The translations under genes and the position numbers were made by a program. This document shows positions 1 to 6,108 of a DNA stretch of 7,835 bases, in pieces; position 1 is the first letter of the stretch; every line of letters starts with the position of its first letter. Under the pieces are notes generated by a model. That model ran no database searches. It worked only from the letters and a program-made list of their open reading frames with translations, and was not told the origin of the DNA. This stretch comes from Nonomuraea sp. (GTDB taxonomy: Bacteria > Actinomycetota > Actinomycetes > Streptosporangiales > Streptosporangiaceae): NCBI GenBank assembly GCA_013362835.1, contig JABFVJ010000040.1, positions 1 to 7,835 on the forward strand, given 5' to 3'.

Positions 1-1835
1 TGGGCGTCGGCGACGATCTCGTTCAGCTCCTCGGCCACCGCCGCATACGTGTTCCGCGCCTCCCGGTGCACCCACGCGATCGACGACCCGGGCAGGATGT
101 CGTGGAACTGGTGCAGCAGCACCGTCTTCCAGATCCGGTCGAGCCGCGCGTACGGATACTCCGCCCCGGCCCGTACGGCGGCGGTGGCCGCCCACAGCTC
201 GGCCTCGCGCAGCAGCGACTCGCTGCGCCGGTTGCCCTGCTTGGTCTTGGCCTGGCTGGTCAGCGTGGCCCGGTGCAGCTCCAGGTAGAGCTCGCCCACC
301 CAGACCGGCGGGTCGGGGTACTCGGCCTCGGCCTTGGCGAAGAAGTCGGCCGGCGTCTCCCAGGTGACGGTGGCCGAGCCCTCCAGGTCGCGCAGCCTGG
401 CGGCCTTCGCGACCATCTCGCGGGTCGTGCCGCCGCCGCCGTCGCCCCACCCGGTGGGGGCCAGCGAGTGCCTGGCCACGCCCTTGTCCTTGAAGTTGCG
501 GGCCGCGTGGGCGATCTCCCTGCCGTTCATCGAGCAGTTGTAGGTGTCGACGGGCGGGAAGTGGGTGAAGATCCGCGTCCCGTCGATGCCCTCCCACAGG
601 AACGTGTGGTGCGGGAACGTGTTCGTCCTGCTCCAGGAGATCTTCTGCGTGAGCAGCCGCTTCGAGCCCGCCGCCCGGATGATCTGCGGCAGCCCGGCCG
701 CGAAGCCGAACGTGTCCGGCAGCCACACCTCCTCGTTGTCGATGCCGAACTCGTCGATGAAGAAGCGCTTGCCGTGCACGAACTGCCTGGCCATGGCCTC
801 GGAGCCGGGCATGTTCGTGTCGGACTCCACCCACATGCCGCCGGTCGGGACGAACCGCCCGGCCGCCACGGCCTTGGTCACCTTGGCCCACACCTCGGGC
901 CGGTGCTCCTTGATCCACGCCCACTGCTGGGCCTGCGACATGGCGAACACGAACTCGGGCTCGTCGGCCAGCAGCGCCGTCATGTTGGAGGCCGTACGGG
1001 CGACCTTGCGCACGGTCTCGCGCAGCGGCCACAGCCAGGCCGAGTCGATGTGGGCGTGCCCGACCGCGCTGATGCGGTGGGCCGAGGGCACGGCGGGCGA
1101 CGAGAGCACCCCGGCCAGCTCGGCGCGGGCCGCGGCGGCCGTCGCGTTGACGTCCTGGAGGTCGATCGCGTCGAGCGCGCGGTCGATCGCCCGGGTCAGC
1201 TCCCAGCGGCGGCCGCCGTCGGCGGGCAGCTCGCGCATGAGCTCGCCGGCCACCTCCAGGTCGATGACGAGCTGCCACACCGTCTCGTCGAACACCGCCA
1301 GATCCATCCGGGTCAGCCGGTACTGCGGCTCGCTGCCCGCCGTCTCCTTGTCGCCGAGCAGCGTCGGGACGAACGGGTGGTAACCGAGCACGACCGGGTT
1401 GGAGGCCGCCTCGATGCGCAGCTCCACCCGCTCGCCGCCGCTCACCGGCGCGCCGACGCGCACCCACTGGTTACGCGGGTTGAGCCCCTTCACCGGCGTG
1501 CCGTCGGGCAGGTAGACCAGGCCCTCGCACTGGAAACCCGGCATGTTCTCGTCGAATCCGAGGTCGAGCAGCGCCTCGACGGTCCGGCCCGTCCAGGCGT
1601 GCGGGACCGTGCCGGTCACCGTGAACCAGCTCGTCGCCCACGGCGCGCCCCACGCCGCGCCGACCGCGATCGGCTCCGCCGGCGCGGCCAGGCCCTCGGC
1701 GACGGGTACGGGCTCGCCGGGCGCGTGCCACACCCGCACCTCCAGTGGTACGGACTCGGGGTAGACGGCCGGGCGCAGCCGTTCGTCCAGGACGCGCTTG
1801 AGACGGGCTTCGACCAGTGTGCGGTCGTCATGCAT
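1..1835 (-). CDS. GH38 alpha-mannosidase, cytoplasmic, C-terminus cut off by window edge
   Basis: This gene encodes a glycoside hydrolase family 38 alpha-mannosidase that should trim alpha-linked mannose from imported oligosaccharides. The visible 611 residues hold an N-terminal beta-sandwich-like region (about 1-250), then the catalytic domain. GHAHIDSAW at 259-267 supplies the metal-binding His262 and Asp264. GGMWVESDTNMP at 332-343 contains the probable nucleophile Asp339. LLHQFHDILPG at 573-583 carries the further metal ligand His578. The family is usually about 1,000 residues, so roughly 400 C-terminal residues lie outside the window. The start is ATG at 1835, with GGAG at 1843-1846 seven bases upstream. 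The ATG at 1831 is in another frame. No signal peptide is present, so the enzyme is cytoplasmic. The gene starts 24 bases after the MalG-type permease and is probably the last visible gene of that operon. The family call is firm; the exact linkage preference is not visible. Confidence 0.95.
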   Translation of the reverse strand, partial: MHDDRTLVEARLKRVLDERLRPAVYPESVPLEVRVWHAPGEPVPVAEGLAAPAEPIAVGAAWGAPWATSWFTVTGTVPHAWTGRTVEALLDLGFDENMPGFQCEGLVYLPDGTPVKGLNPRNQWVRVGAPVSGGERVELRIEAASNPVVLGYHPFVPTLLGDKETAGSEPQYRLTRMDLAVFDETVWQLVIDLEVAGELMRELPADGGRRWELTRAIDRALDAIDLQDVNATAAAARAELAGVLSSPAVPSAHRISAVGHAHIDSAWLWPLRETVRKVARTASNMTALLADEPEFVFAMSQAQQWAWIKEHRPEVWAKVTKAVAAGRFVPTGGMWVESDTNMPGSEAMARQFVHGKRFFIDEFGIDNEEVWLPDTFGFAAGLPQIIRAAGSKRLLTQKISWSRTNTFPHHTFLWEGIDGTRIFTHFPPVDTYNCSMNGREIAHAARNFKDKGVARHSLAPTGWGDGGGGTTREMVAKAARLRDLEGSATVTWETPADFFAKAEAEYPDPPVWVGELYLELHRATLTSQAKTKQGNRRSESLLREAELWAATAAVRAGAEYPYARLDRIWKTVLLHQFHDILPGSSIAWVHREARNTYAAVAEELNEIVADA

Positions 1836-1859
1836 TGCGGAGCTCCCTAAAGGTGGGGG

Positions 1860-2741
1860 TCAACCCTTGATCGCGCCTTCCGCGACGCCCTTGAAGAAGA
1901 AGCGCTGGAGCGACGCGAACACGATCACGATCGGCAGGAAGGAGATCATCGTGCCGGCGGCGATGAGCCGGGGGTTCGCGGTGAAGGTGCCGTTGAGGTA
2001 CTGCAGCCCCACGGTCAGCGTGTAGTGGTCGGGGTCGTTGAGCACGATGAGAGGCCACAGGAAGTCGTCCCAAGCACCGATGAACGCGAAAATCGTGATC
2101 ACACTCAGCATGCCACGCACGTTCGGCAGGCCGATATGGCGCAGTCGTTGCCATGCGGTCGCGCCGTCGATGATCGCGGCCTCGTCCATCTCGGGCGGGA
2201 TCGAGGCGAAGGCCACCCGCATCAGCAGCACGTTGAGCATCCCGATCGCGCCGGGCAGCGCCACGCCGGGCAGCGTGTCGGCCAGGCCCAGGTCGCGGAC
2301 GATCACGTACTTGGACACGATCGTCACCTCCTCGGGCAGCACCAGCGTGGCGAGGAACGCGCCCAGCAGCAGTTTCGCGCCCCTGAAGCGCAGCTTGGCG
2401 AGCGCGTACCCGGCCAGCGTCGCGCCGACGGCGTTGCCGGTGACCACGATGGCGGCCACGACCACGGAGTTGGCGGCGTACGACCAGACCGGGATCGTCC
2501 GGGCGACCTCCACGAAGTTGTCGAGGGTCGGCTGCTCGGGCAGGAAGCTCGGCGTGCGGGTGTAGATGTCCTCGGTCAGGCTCTTGAGCGAGGTCGACAG
2601 CTGCCACAGGAAGGGCGCGACCGTGATGACCAGCACGAGGAGGAGCAGCGCGTAGCGGAGCGTGCGTTCGGCCGGGGAGATCGTGTTGAGCGAGCCGCCG
2701 CCGCTTCGGCGACGCCGGTGCGTGGGGTCCGTCCTCGCCAC
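1860..2741 (-). CDS. Carbohydrate ABC transporter permease, MalG type
   Basis: This is an inner-membrane permease (293 residues) of the carbohydrate-uptake ABC family, the partner of the MalF-type permease directly upstream. After a basic N-terminus (RRRRR around 9-13), hydrophobic segments lie near 29-48, 88-112, 122-140, 160-178, 211-232 and 262-280. The cytoplasmic EAA loop at 184-208 reads EMDEAAIIDGA and ends in GLP, the site that docks the ATPase. The C-terminus, RFFFKGVAEGAIKG, is characteristic of MalG-like proteins. The start is GTG at 2741, one base after the TGA of the upstream gene (TGACGTG), so translation is likely coupled. A purine-rich AGGAAGG lies inside the end of the upstream gene. 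The neighbouring mannosidase suggests a mannose-containing oligosaccharide as cargo, but the sequence itself does not show substrate specificity. Confidence 0.95.
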   Translation of the reverse strand: MARTDPTHRRRRSGGGSLNTISPAERTLRYALLLLVLVITVAPFLWQLSTSLKSLTEDIYTRTPSFLPEQPTLDNFVEVARTIPVWSYAANSVVVAAIVVTGNAVGATLAGYALAKLRFRGAKLLLGAFLATLVLPEEVTIVSKYVIVRDLGLADTLPGVALPGAIGMLNVLLMRVAFASIPPEMDEAAIIDGATAWQRLRHIGLPNVRGMLSVITIFAFIGAWDDFLWPLIVLNDPDHYTLTVGLQYLNGTFTANPRLIAAGTMISFLPIVIVFASLQRFFFKGVAEGAIKG

Positions 2742-2742
2742 G

Positions 2743-3615
2743 TCAGGCCGCCTTCCTGTCGAGCCGCAGCAGCAGGAGCATCGGGCCGATCGTGATCGCC
2801 AGCAGCAGGATGCTCAGCGCGGAGGCGTAGCCGAGGTGGCCGGTGAAGCCGCGGCTGTACATCTGGATCAGCATGACGATCGACATGTCCCGGCCGCCGG
2901 GTCCGCCGGTGCCGTTGGACAGCACGTACAGCTCGGAGAAGACGCGCAGGGCCGACACCGAGACCAGCACCGAGACCAGCAACATCGTGTTGCGCACGCC
3001 AGGGACCGTGACGCTCCAGAACCTACGGACCGCGCCCGCGCCGTCGACCGCCGCGGCCTCGTGCAGCTCGCGGCGGACGTTGCCGAGCGCCGACAGGTAG
3101 ATGATCATGTAGTAGCCGAGGCCCTTCCACACGGTCAGGCTGATCGCGCTGAACAGCAGCAGCCACCGGTCGGTCAGGAACGGCACCGGCTCGGCGATCA
3201 CGCCCAGCCACTGGGCGAAGCCGTTGACCAGGCCCCGGTCGTCCAGCAGCCAGCCCCAGATCAGCGCCACCACGACCGCCGAGGCCACCACCGGCGTGTA
3301 GAACGCGGTGCGGAAGAACATGATCCCGGGCAGCCGCTTCTCCACCAGGATCGCGATCAGCAGCGGCAGCATGGTCAGCAGCGGCAGGCAGACCAGCATG
3401 AACACGACGCTGTTGACCAGCGCGTCCACGAGCTGGTCGTCGTTCAGCACCCGCTTCGCGTTGGCCAGGCCGGTGAAATGCCCGCCGCCGAGCGGCTTGG
3501 CGTTCGTGAAGGCCAGCACGACCGTGTTGATCGAGGGCCAGACGTTGAACGCCACCAGCCAGACGGCGGCGGGCAGCACCAGCAGCCACGGCGTGAACCA
3601 GCGGCGATGGGTCAT
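2743..3615 (-). CDS. Carbohydrate ABC transporter permease, MalF type
   Basis: This is an inner-membrane permease of 290 residues, the first of the two permeases in the operon. Six hydrophobic segments can be seen, at about 9-32, 67-92, 101-122, 151-175, 209-229 and 262-285. The EAA loop lies around 183-208 (ELHEAAAVDGAG with the conserved Gly192, ending in VPGVR). It lacks the long extra N-terminal segment of E. coli MalF and is typical in size for Gram-positive sugar permeases. The start is ATG at 3615, with AGGAG at 3627-3631 overlapping the end of the binding-protein gene. Only seven bases separate the two genes. It should form a heterodimer with the MalG-type protein. No ATPase gene is found in the window. 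Confidence 0.95.
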   Translation of the reverse strand: MTHRRWFTPWLLVLPAAVWLVAFNVWPSINTVVLAFTNAKPLGGGHFTGLANAKRVLNDDQLVDALVNSVVFMLVCLPLLTMLPLLIAILVEKRLPGIMFFRTAFYTPVVASAVVVALIWGWLLDDRGLVNGFAQWLGVIAEPVPFLTDRWLLLFSAISLTVWKGLGYYMIIYLSALGNVRRELHEAAAVDGAGAVRRFWSVTVPGVRNTMLLVSVLVSVSALRVFSELYVLSNGTGGPGGRDMSIVMLIQMYSRGFTGHLGYASALSILLLAITIGPMLLLLRLDRKAA

Positions 3616-3622
3616 CGGCCGC

Positions 3623-4912
3623 TCAGCTCCTGAGCAGTTCGTTGCACTTGGCGACCGACTTGTCCAGCGCCTCCTTGGAGCCGATCTCGCCGCTGATCGC
3701 CGCCGCGAACTGCTGCCTGACGTACTTGCTCATCGCCTCGGTCACCTCGTACGGCTGCAGCACCTTGGCCTTGGCCAGCGAGGCGAACGCGGTGACCTTG
3801 GCCTCGCCGGAGTTCGTGCCGTCGCTCTCGCTGAAGAACGGGTCGGCGGCCGACGCCTTGGTGCTGGGGAAGATGTTGACCAGGTGGGCGAAGGCGGCCT
3901 GGTTCTCGGCGTCGGTGACCCAGCGGGCCAGGGCGAGCGCGGCCGGCAGGTTCTTGGTCCGCTTCGAGACCGACAGGCCCTGCACGTACAGCGGGGGCAC
4001 GTCCCACACCGGCGAGGAGACGACCTTGGGCGCGAGCGACGGGTTGTCGGTGGCCAGGCTCGTGATGTAGTTGCCGCCGCCGGTCGTCCAGGCGACCGTG
4101 CCCTCGTTGAACAGCTTGGCGTTGCCCGAGTACGTGTCGGTGAGCACGTCGCGCGGCAGCAGGCCGTCCTTGAACGCGTCCCGGTAACGGTCGAGCACGG
4201 CGACGGCCTCGGGGGTGTTGAAGACGAAGCTCCGGCCGTCGTCGGCGAGGATCTTGACGCCTTCCTGGGTGAGGTCGCCGAGCTCGGGGCGGCGGCTCAT
4301 CAGGTAGACCTTGCCGCCGGACTTCTCCTTGAGCGTCTTCGCCTGCGCGATCAGCTCGTCCAGGCTCGCCGGGGGCTTGGCGGGGTCGAGGCCGTACTTC
4401 TTGAGCAGTTCGGAGTTCCAGTAGTTGACGTCGGTGTTGAGGTACCAGGGGTAGCCGTAGACGCCGGTGTGGCCGGAGAACCTGTACGCGTCGACGCCGC
4501 CGGGGACGTACTCGTCGGCCAGTTTCGGGTCGGCCTGGCCCACGTCGAGTAACAGGTCCTGCTTGACCAGCGGCAGCGCGAAGTCGGGCGGCAGGTTGGT
4601 GACGTCGGGCAGGGTGCCGCCGGCCGCCTGGCTCAGCACCTTGTCGGAGTAGCCGTCGCCGGGCTGGTCGAGCCATTCGACCTCGACGCCGGGGTACTTC
4701 TTCTCGAAGGCGTCGATGACGCCCTGGACGTAGTCGGTGAACTTGGGCTTCAGCGCCCACGTCTGCAGGCTCACCTTGCCCTTCACCTCGCCCGTCAGGC
4801 TCGCGCTCGGGACGGCCGAGCTCTGCTCCGCGCCCTGCTCCGCGCCGCCGAGCCCGCAGCCCGTGACGATCATCGTGGCGGCCACGGCCAGTCCTGCCCA
4901 GTACCTTCGCAT
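3623..4912 (-). CDS. Extracellular sugar-binding lipoprotein of ABC transporter (SBP family 1)
   Basis: This is the solute-binding protein (429 residues) that captures the oligosaccharide outside the cell and delivers it to the two permeases. It has a lipoprotein signal peptide (RR, a hydrophobic stretch at 5-18, lipobox VTGC), so Cys19 is the predicted lipid-anchored first residue. A low-complexity, Ser/Ala/Glu-rich tether follows (20-40). The mature body resembles the MalE/UgpB family: AFEKKYPGVEVEW near 68-80, then a segment containing YWNSELLKKYGLDP that is typical of the family. The start ATG at 4912 has AAGGAG at 4919-4924, six bases away. The gene heads the leftward operon behind a good promoter and a LacI-type operator. 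Leu121 is encoded by TTA (4550-4552), a very rare codon in such genomes. The ligand is inferred from the neighbours to be a mannose-rich glycan released by the GH85 enzyme. Confidence 0.95.
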   Translation of the reverse strand: MRRYWAGLAVAATMIVTGCGLGGAEQGAEQSSAVPSASLTGEVKGKVSLQTWALKPKFTDYVQGVIDAFEKKYPGVEVEWLDQPGDGYSDKVLSQAAGGTLPDVTNLPPDFALPLVKQDLLLDVGQADPKLADEYVPGGVDAYRFSGHTGVYGYPWYLNTDVNYWNSELLKKYGLDPAKPPASLDELIAQAKTLKEKSGGKVYLMSRRPELGDLTQEGVKILADDGRSFVFNTPEAVAVLDRYRDAFKDGLLPRDVLTDTYSGNAKLFNEGTVAWTTGGGNYITSLATDNPSLAPKVVSSPVWDVPPLYVQGLSVSKRTKNLPAALALARWVTDAENQAAFAHLVNIFPSTKASAADPFFSESDGTNSGEAKVTAFASLAKAKVLQPYEVTEAMSKYVRQQFAAAISGEIGSKEALDKSVAKCNELLRS

Positions 4913-4931
4913 GAAGCACTCCTTCTGGGTA

Positions 4932-4945
4932 CTAAACCGCTCTAG
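4932..4945. promoter_or_regulatory. LacI-family operator in front of the transporter operon
   Basis: CTAAACCGCTCTAG is an imperfect inverted repeat around a central CpG, the classic layout of LacI-family operators. One arm differs from a perfect TTTAG by a single base. It lies just downstream of the predicted -10 box of the leftward promoter, at about +2 to +15 of the transcript, where a bound repressor would block transcription. The same core recurs at 6059-6072. The repressor gene begins 68 bases to the right, making it the obvious candidate regulator. Confidence 0.8.
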
Positions 4946-4972
4946 TTGCGGGACTATCCACCGGGCTACACT
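4946..4972 (+). promoter_or_regulatory. Possible weak promoter of the lacI-type gene
   Basis: On the plus strand TTGCGG (4946-4951) and TACACT (4967-4972) resemble -35 and -10 boxes, but the 15-base spacing is shorter than ideal. If real, this promoter overlaps the opposing transporter promoter and directly abuts the operator, so the two could not be occupied by polymerase together. The resulting leader would be about 35 bases. This is offered as the best candidate only. Confidence 0.35.
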
Positions 4973-4982
4973 GCGGTGTCAA
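4953..4982 (-). promoter_or_regulatory. Predicted promoter of the transporter/GH38 operon
   Basis: Read on the minus strand, a perfect -35 box TTGACA (4977-4982) is followed after 18 bases by GATAGT (4953-4958). This is a good match to a housekeeping sigma-factor promoter. Transcription would start near 4946, leaving a leader of about 33 bases before the ATG at 4912. The operator at 4932-4945 falls at the start of that leader. The assignment rests on the hexamers and on the consistent operator position; no transcript data are available here. Confidence 0.7.
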
Positions 4983-5000
4983 TAGTTGAGACGAACTCGT

Positions 5001-5006
5001 GAGGAG
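5001..5006 (+). promoter_or_regulatory. Ribosome binding site that sets the LacI-family start
   Basis: GAGGAG lies six bases before the GTG at 5013. The longer in-frame reading from TTG at 4986 would add nine residues unlike the family N-terminus and would place this site inside the coding sequence. The GTG start is therefore preferred. Confidence 0.8.
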
Positions 5007-5012
5007 CCAGCC

Positions 5013-6029
5013 GTGGGCCGACCGACGATCGCCGACATCGCCGAACGGGTCGGGGTGTCCAAGGGCGCGGTGTCGTTCGCACTCAACGGCCGGCCCGGCG
5101 TCAGCGAGGCGACCAGGGAGCGCATTCTCCAGGCGGCCAAGGAGATGAACTGGCGCCCGCACAGCGCCGCCAGGGCGCTCGGCGGCGCGCGGGCCGAGGC
5201 GGTCGGGCTGGTGATCGCCAGGCCGGCCAGCACGCTCGGCGTCGAGCCGTTCTTCGCCCAGCTCCTGTCGGGCCTCCAGGCCCGGCTGTCGGCCCAGTCG
5301 GTGGCCATGCACCTGCTGGTCGTCGAGGACGCCGAGGCCGAGATCGAGGTCTACAGGGAGTGGGCCTCGGCCCACCGGGTGGACGGGTTCATCATGGTCG
5401 ACCCGCAGGTCCGCGACCCGCGCATCGAGGCGCTGGAGGAGCTGGGGGTGCCCGCCGTGGTGCTCGGCGGCCCCGGCGGGCACGGGTCGCTGCCGAGCGT
5501 GTGGGCCGACGACAGGGAGGCGATGTTGTCGGTCGTCGACTACCTCGCCGCGCTCGGCCACCGGCGGATCGCGCACGTCGCGGGGCTGCCGCGCTTCCGC
5601 CACACGCAGCGGCGGATGCGCGCGCTGCGCGACTCCGTGCGCAGGCTCGGGCTGACCGAGGCGGTGTCGGTGCCCACCGACTTCAGCGACGCCGAGGGCG
5701 CCGCCGCCACCAGGGCGCTGCTGTCCCGGGCGCGGCGGCCCACCGCGATCGTCTACGACAGCGACGTGATGGCGCTGGCCGGGCTGGGGGTGGCCGGCGA
5801 GATGGGCGTACGCGTGCCGGACGAGCTGTCCATCGTGGCCTTCGACGACTCGGTGCTGACCCGGGTCACGCACCCGGCGATCACCTCGCTGTCGCGCGAC
5901 ACGTTCGCGCTCGGCGGCCAGGTGGCCGAGGTGCTGCTCGACGTGATCGCCGCCCCGGGCCACCGCCGCGACCTCAAGACCGCCACTCCCCGGCTGGTGG
6001 TCCGCGAGAGCACCGCCCCGCCCGCCTGA
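5013..6029 (+). CDS. LacI-family transcriptional repressor of the locus
   Basis: This is a DNA-binding repressor of 338 residues, the normal length for the family. The helix-turn-helix is at the extreme N-terminus: TIADIAERVGVSKGAVSFALNG at 5-26. It is followed by VSEATRERIL and the hinge helix SAARAL at 51-56. Leu56 is in the position of the minor-groove-inserting leucine of E. coli LacI. Recognition-helix positions 17, 18 and 22 are Lys, Gly and Phe, where LacI has Tyr, Gln and Arg. Residues about 60-330 form a periplasmic-binding-protein-like sensor domain (VGLVIA, HRVDGFIMV, GHRRIAHVAG, PDELSIVAFDDS). The start is GTG at 5013. The gene lies divergently from the transporter operon and just before the GH5 promoter, with matching operators on both sides, so it very likely regulates both. 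The inducer is probably a mannose-containing intermediate, which is inference. Confidence 0.95.
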   Translation: MGRPTIADIAERVGVSKGAVSFALNGRPGVSEATRERILQAAKEMNWRPHSAARALGGARAEAVGLVIARPASTLGVEPFFAQLLSGLQARLSAQSVAMHLLVVEDAEAEIEVYREWASAHRVDGFIMVDPQVRDPRIEALEELGVPAVVLGGPGGHGSLPSVWADDREAMLSVVDYLAALGHRRIAHVAGLPRFRHTQRRMRALRDSVRRLGLTEAVSVPTDFSDAEGAAATRALLSRARRPTAIVYDSDVMALAGLGVAGEMGVRVPDELSIVAFDDSVLTRVTHPAITSLSRDTFALGGQVAEVLLDVIAAPGHRRDLKTATPRLVVRESTAPPA

Positions 6030-6046
6030 CGCGCGGGGATGGTGTC

Positions 6047-6075
6047 TTGGCAAGTGGACTAAACCGATTTAGGGT
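6047..6075 (+). promoter_or_regulatory. Predicted promoter of the GH5/GH85 genes
   Basis: TTGGCA (6047-6052) and TAGGGT (6070-6075) are separated by an ideal 17 bases, and together match a housekeeping promoter reasonably well. Transcription would begin near 6082. The LacI-type operator at 6059-6072 occupies the spacer and the first bases of the -10 box, so repressor and polymerase would compete directly. The 79-base gap between the repressor stop and the GH5 start holds nothing else except the ribosome binding site; no terminator hairpin was seen. Confidence 0.65.
6059..6072. promoter_or_regulatory. LacI-family operator in front of the GH5 gene
   Basis: CTAAACCGATTTAG has perfect five-base arms (CTAAA and TTTAG) around CCGA with a central CpG. 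It is the better of the two copies; the other, at 4932-4945, differs at two of 14 positions, and both are preceded by A. Its place between the -35 and -10 boxes indicates repression by steric block. Confidence 0.85.
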
Positions 6076-6099
6076 GCGGGGAGATCGAATCGACTCCTC

Positions 6100-6105
6100 G
6101 GAGGA
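6100..6105 (+). promoter_or_regulatory. Close-set ribosome binding site of the GH5 gene
   Basis: GGAGGA ends only three bases before the GTG at 6109, closer than usual. It also forms half of the short palindrome TCCTCGGAGGA (6095-6105), which could fold into a small hairpin covering the site. No better in-frame start is visible downstream, because the conserved FGANYVP motif begins at residue 7. Confidence 0.6.
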
Positions 6106-6108
6106 CGT

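Noticed and set aside
66..1850. A 594-codon open frame on the plus strand opposite the GH38 gene.
   Set aside because: Its translation is Arg/Gly/His/Val-rich low-complexity sequence with no family motif. It mirrors the strong codon bias of the GH38 gene, whose motifs are unmistakable.
1836..1859. A possible terminator or separate promoter between the MalG-type permease and GH38.
   Set aside because: The 24-base gap has no hairpin followed by T-run and no room for a promoter. It holds a ribosome binding site only.
3308..4552. A 414-codon plus-strand open frame across the binding-protein and permease genes.
   Set aside because: It spans two real genes on the other strand and shows the repetitive Val/Gly/Arg/Leu composition of an antisense shadow.
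4986..5012. A TTG start at 4986 that would lengthen the LacI-family protein by nine residues.
   Set aside because: The GAGGAG site at 5001-5006 would then be inside the gene. Starting at GTG 5013 also gives the standard family N-terminus.
4932..6053. A 373-codon minus-strand open frame opposite the LacI-family gene.
   Set aside because: It is antisense to a full-length repressor with clear HTH and sensor domains, is His/Arg/Gly-rich, and runs through the promoter region. It is a high-GC shadow.
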